From the NCBI RefSeq assembly GCF_013167955.1, contig NZ_BLWF01000002.1:124001-188000 (forward strand): a stretch of 64,000 bases of DNA. The letters run 5' to 3'. Shown piece by piece: positions 62,980 to 64,000 of this stretch (position 1 is its first letter; the number at the start of each line of letters is the position of its first letter). A model generated the notes under the pieces. That model made no database searches, was not told the origin of the DNA, and saw only the letters and a list, made by a program, of their open reading frames with translations. This DNA comes from Thermanaeromonas sp. C210 (GTDB taxonomy: Bacteria > Bacillota > DSM-521 > Neomoorellales > Neomoorellaceae). The position numbers and the translations under genes were made by a program.

Positions 62980-63780
62980 TTATTTTTCTTCCAGTAGGGC
63001 TACGGCTTCTTCCGGCGTCTTCCCTTCGTGAATTATGCTTTGCAAGGCCCGTACGATGCCAGGGATGTTGTCGTGCTGCCAGATGTTGCGGCCGTAGGTG
63101 ACGCCGGCCGCGCCCGCCCTTAGGGCATCGTAGGTCATCTGGAATAGTTCCCGCGCACTATCCATTTTGGGCCCTCCCGCCACTACCACCCTGGCGGGGC
63201 AGGCCTCCACCACCCGGGCAAAGGTTTCGGGAGATCCCGTGTACCAGGTCTTGATAATATCTACTCCCAGCTCGGCGCCAACCCGGGCGCAGTAGCTTAT
63301 ATGCTCGACTTTGTAACGCTCTTCTTCGGGTATGAGGTTGCCCCCGGGGTAGATATGGGCTATCAGGGGAAGGCCCAGGCTGGCGGCTTCTTTAGATATG
63401 CGTCCCAGTTCCTTTAACATTTCGGGCTGTCTTTCGTCGCCCAGCATGACCCCCACCGATATGGCATCGGCCCCTAACCTTATGGCCTCCTCCGCGTCGG
63501 CGTAGGTGACGTCATAGTTCTTGTGAAAGGGCGAAAACCCCGAAGCCTTCATTATGAGGGCCACCCTCCCGGCATAGGGGTGAAACAGCCGCGCGGCTAT
63601 GCCCTTGTTCAGGGTTACGGCATCCACCCCCGCCTCCACCACTGCTTTAAGCTTTGCGCCGACATTCTCTATCCCCGGCAGCACTCCCCTGTTCACGCCG
63701 TGGTCAAAGGCCACTACGAATATTCGTTTAGACCTGCTATTCAGCAGCCGTTCCAGGCGAATCTGTTTTCCTAATTCCAT
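62980..63780 (-). CDS. DhnA/LsrF-family class I aldolase
   Basis: 266-residue Schiff-base aldolase. Seen: IFVVAFDHGVNRGVLPGIEN, VTLNKGIAARLF, the active-site lysine in DIIKTWYTGSPETF and the phosphate loop VVVAGGPKMDSARELF with GAAGVTYGRNIWQHDN. The family includes archaeal fructose-bisphosphate aldolase, LsrF and ADH synthase. Next to an FGGY kinase and an MDR dehydrogenase it probably cleaves a ketose phosphate to dihydroxyacetone phosphate plus an aldehyde. ATG at 63780. Confidence 0.9.
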   Translation of the reverse strand: MELGKQIRLERLLNSRSKRIFVVAFDHGVNRGVLPGIENVGAKLKAVVEAGVDAVTLNKGIAARLFHPYAGRVALIMKASGFSPFHKNYDVTYADAEEAIRLGADAISVGVMLGDERQPEMLKELGRISKEAASLGLPLIAHIYPGGNLIPEEERYKVEHISYCARVGAELGVDIIKTWYTGSPETFARVVEACPARVVVAGGPKMDSARELFQMTYDALRAGAAGVTYGRNIWQHDNIPGIVRALQSIIHEGKTPEEAVALLEEK

Positions 63781-63793
63781 GGACCCTTCCTCC

Positions 63794-64000
63794 TTAGCGG
63801 GGTTCGATTATTACTTTAAGGCCCTCCCCCGAACGCGCCACTTCCAGGGCTTGAGCTATGTCCTTCAGGGCAAACCGGTGGGATATAAGCTGCTTTAAGT
63901 CTATCCGCCCGGCCTTTACCAGGTGCATGGCCTGGATAAAGTCCTGGCGAGTCGAGGCGCTGGCCCCCGTAACCAATATTTCGTTGTAGTGGATGGTGTT
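63794..64000 (-). CDS. Zinc-type alcohol dehydrogenase, 5' end outside the window
   Basis: Only the last 68 codons are present: [20 protein letters not shown], then [20 protein letters not shown] and [20 protein letters not shown]. This matches the C-terminus of MDR polyol or threonine dehydrogenases. It lies 13 bp upstream of the DhnA aldolase gene, so it is the first visible gene of the long catabolic operon, which may extend past the window edge. Confidence 0.8.
   Translation of the reverse strand, partial: NTIHYNEILVTGASASTRQDFIQAMHLVKAGRIDLKQLISHRFALKDIAQALEVARSGEGLKVIIEPR

Noticed and set aside
50212-64000. Sigma-54 -24/-12 promoters in the catabolic locus
   Set aside because: Scanned by eye for GG-N10-GC promoters on the minus strand; no convincing site found.

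Overview
The window reads as chromosomal DNA from a GC-rich, anaerobic, spore-forming Bacillota, probably close to the Moorella / Thermoanaerobacterales acetogens. This is inferred from gene content: Gram-positive cell-wall amidase, GerM-type lipoprotein, MotAB, a c-di-AMP riboswitch, strong GGAGG ribosome sites with frequent GTG/TTG starts, and corrinoid methyltransferases of the kind that feed methyl-tetrahydrofolate into acetogenesis. No 16S rRNA is present, so the taxon is not proven.

Layout. 1-14 kb: housekeeping genes on the minus strand (rph, murI), a complete IS element (1767-3235), a multidomain amidase, a GerM lipoprotein and a paaK-ACT-hisC operon; then, on the plus strand, a secreted copper-amine-oxidase-fold protein and a cupin phosphoglucose isomerase; then queG and an HD-GYP phosphodiesterase. 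14-18.7 kb: a 261-nt inverted-repeat element of unknown nature and the pstSCAB phosphate transporter with a clear Pho box. 18.8-26.5 kb: amidohydrolase, lgt, motAB, and an osmostress block in which a c-di-AMP riboswitch precedes a glutamate 2,3-aminomutase (beta-glutamate synthesis) and an OsmC protein, beside a decayed glycine-betaine permease fragment; then a macrodomain protein and a glycosyltransferase.

26.5-33.1 kb: a two-gene operon of a TPR protein and an 1845-residue protein that fuses a BrxC/PglY-like P-loop ATPase to a PglZ-like phosphatase domain, with no methyltransferase or other BREX gene beside it. 33.4-41.4 kb: a PocR/AraC regulator, a long structured leader, a complete ECF transporter (S, T, fused A-A'), a corrinoid protein, an MtmB-like methyltransferase without pyrrolysine, and an MtrH-like methyltransferase. 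Together they look like an import-and-demethylate pathway for an unidentified methylated amine. These two regions are the best candidates for undescribed systems.

41.5-47.2 kb: an ArsR-controlled permease/thioredoxin operon, then a decayed accessory zone: a stop-interrupted and truncated csm6, a CRISPR remnant with three repeats, a DUF433/DUF5615 antitoxin-toxin pair whose toxin carries two amber stops, and a frameshifted tyrosine integrase next to tRNA-Ala. 47.5-50.2 kb: glycerate kinase, a thioesterase and an MBL-fold hydrolase. 50.2-64 kb: a long minus-strand catabolic locus (dehydrogenases, DhnA aldolase, two FGGY kinases, Nramp-like transporter, LarA-like protein, DUF1537 kinase, PdxA2-like dehydrogenase, class II aldolase) ending with GntR and sigma-54 regulators. 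It probably degrades sugar alcohols and four-carbon sugar acids to triose phosphates. Calls rest on reading motifs by eye; no database search was run.
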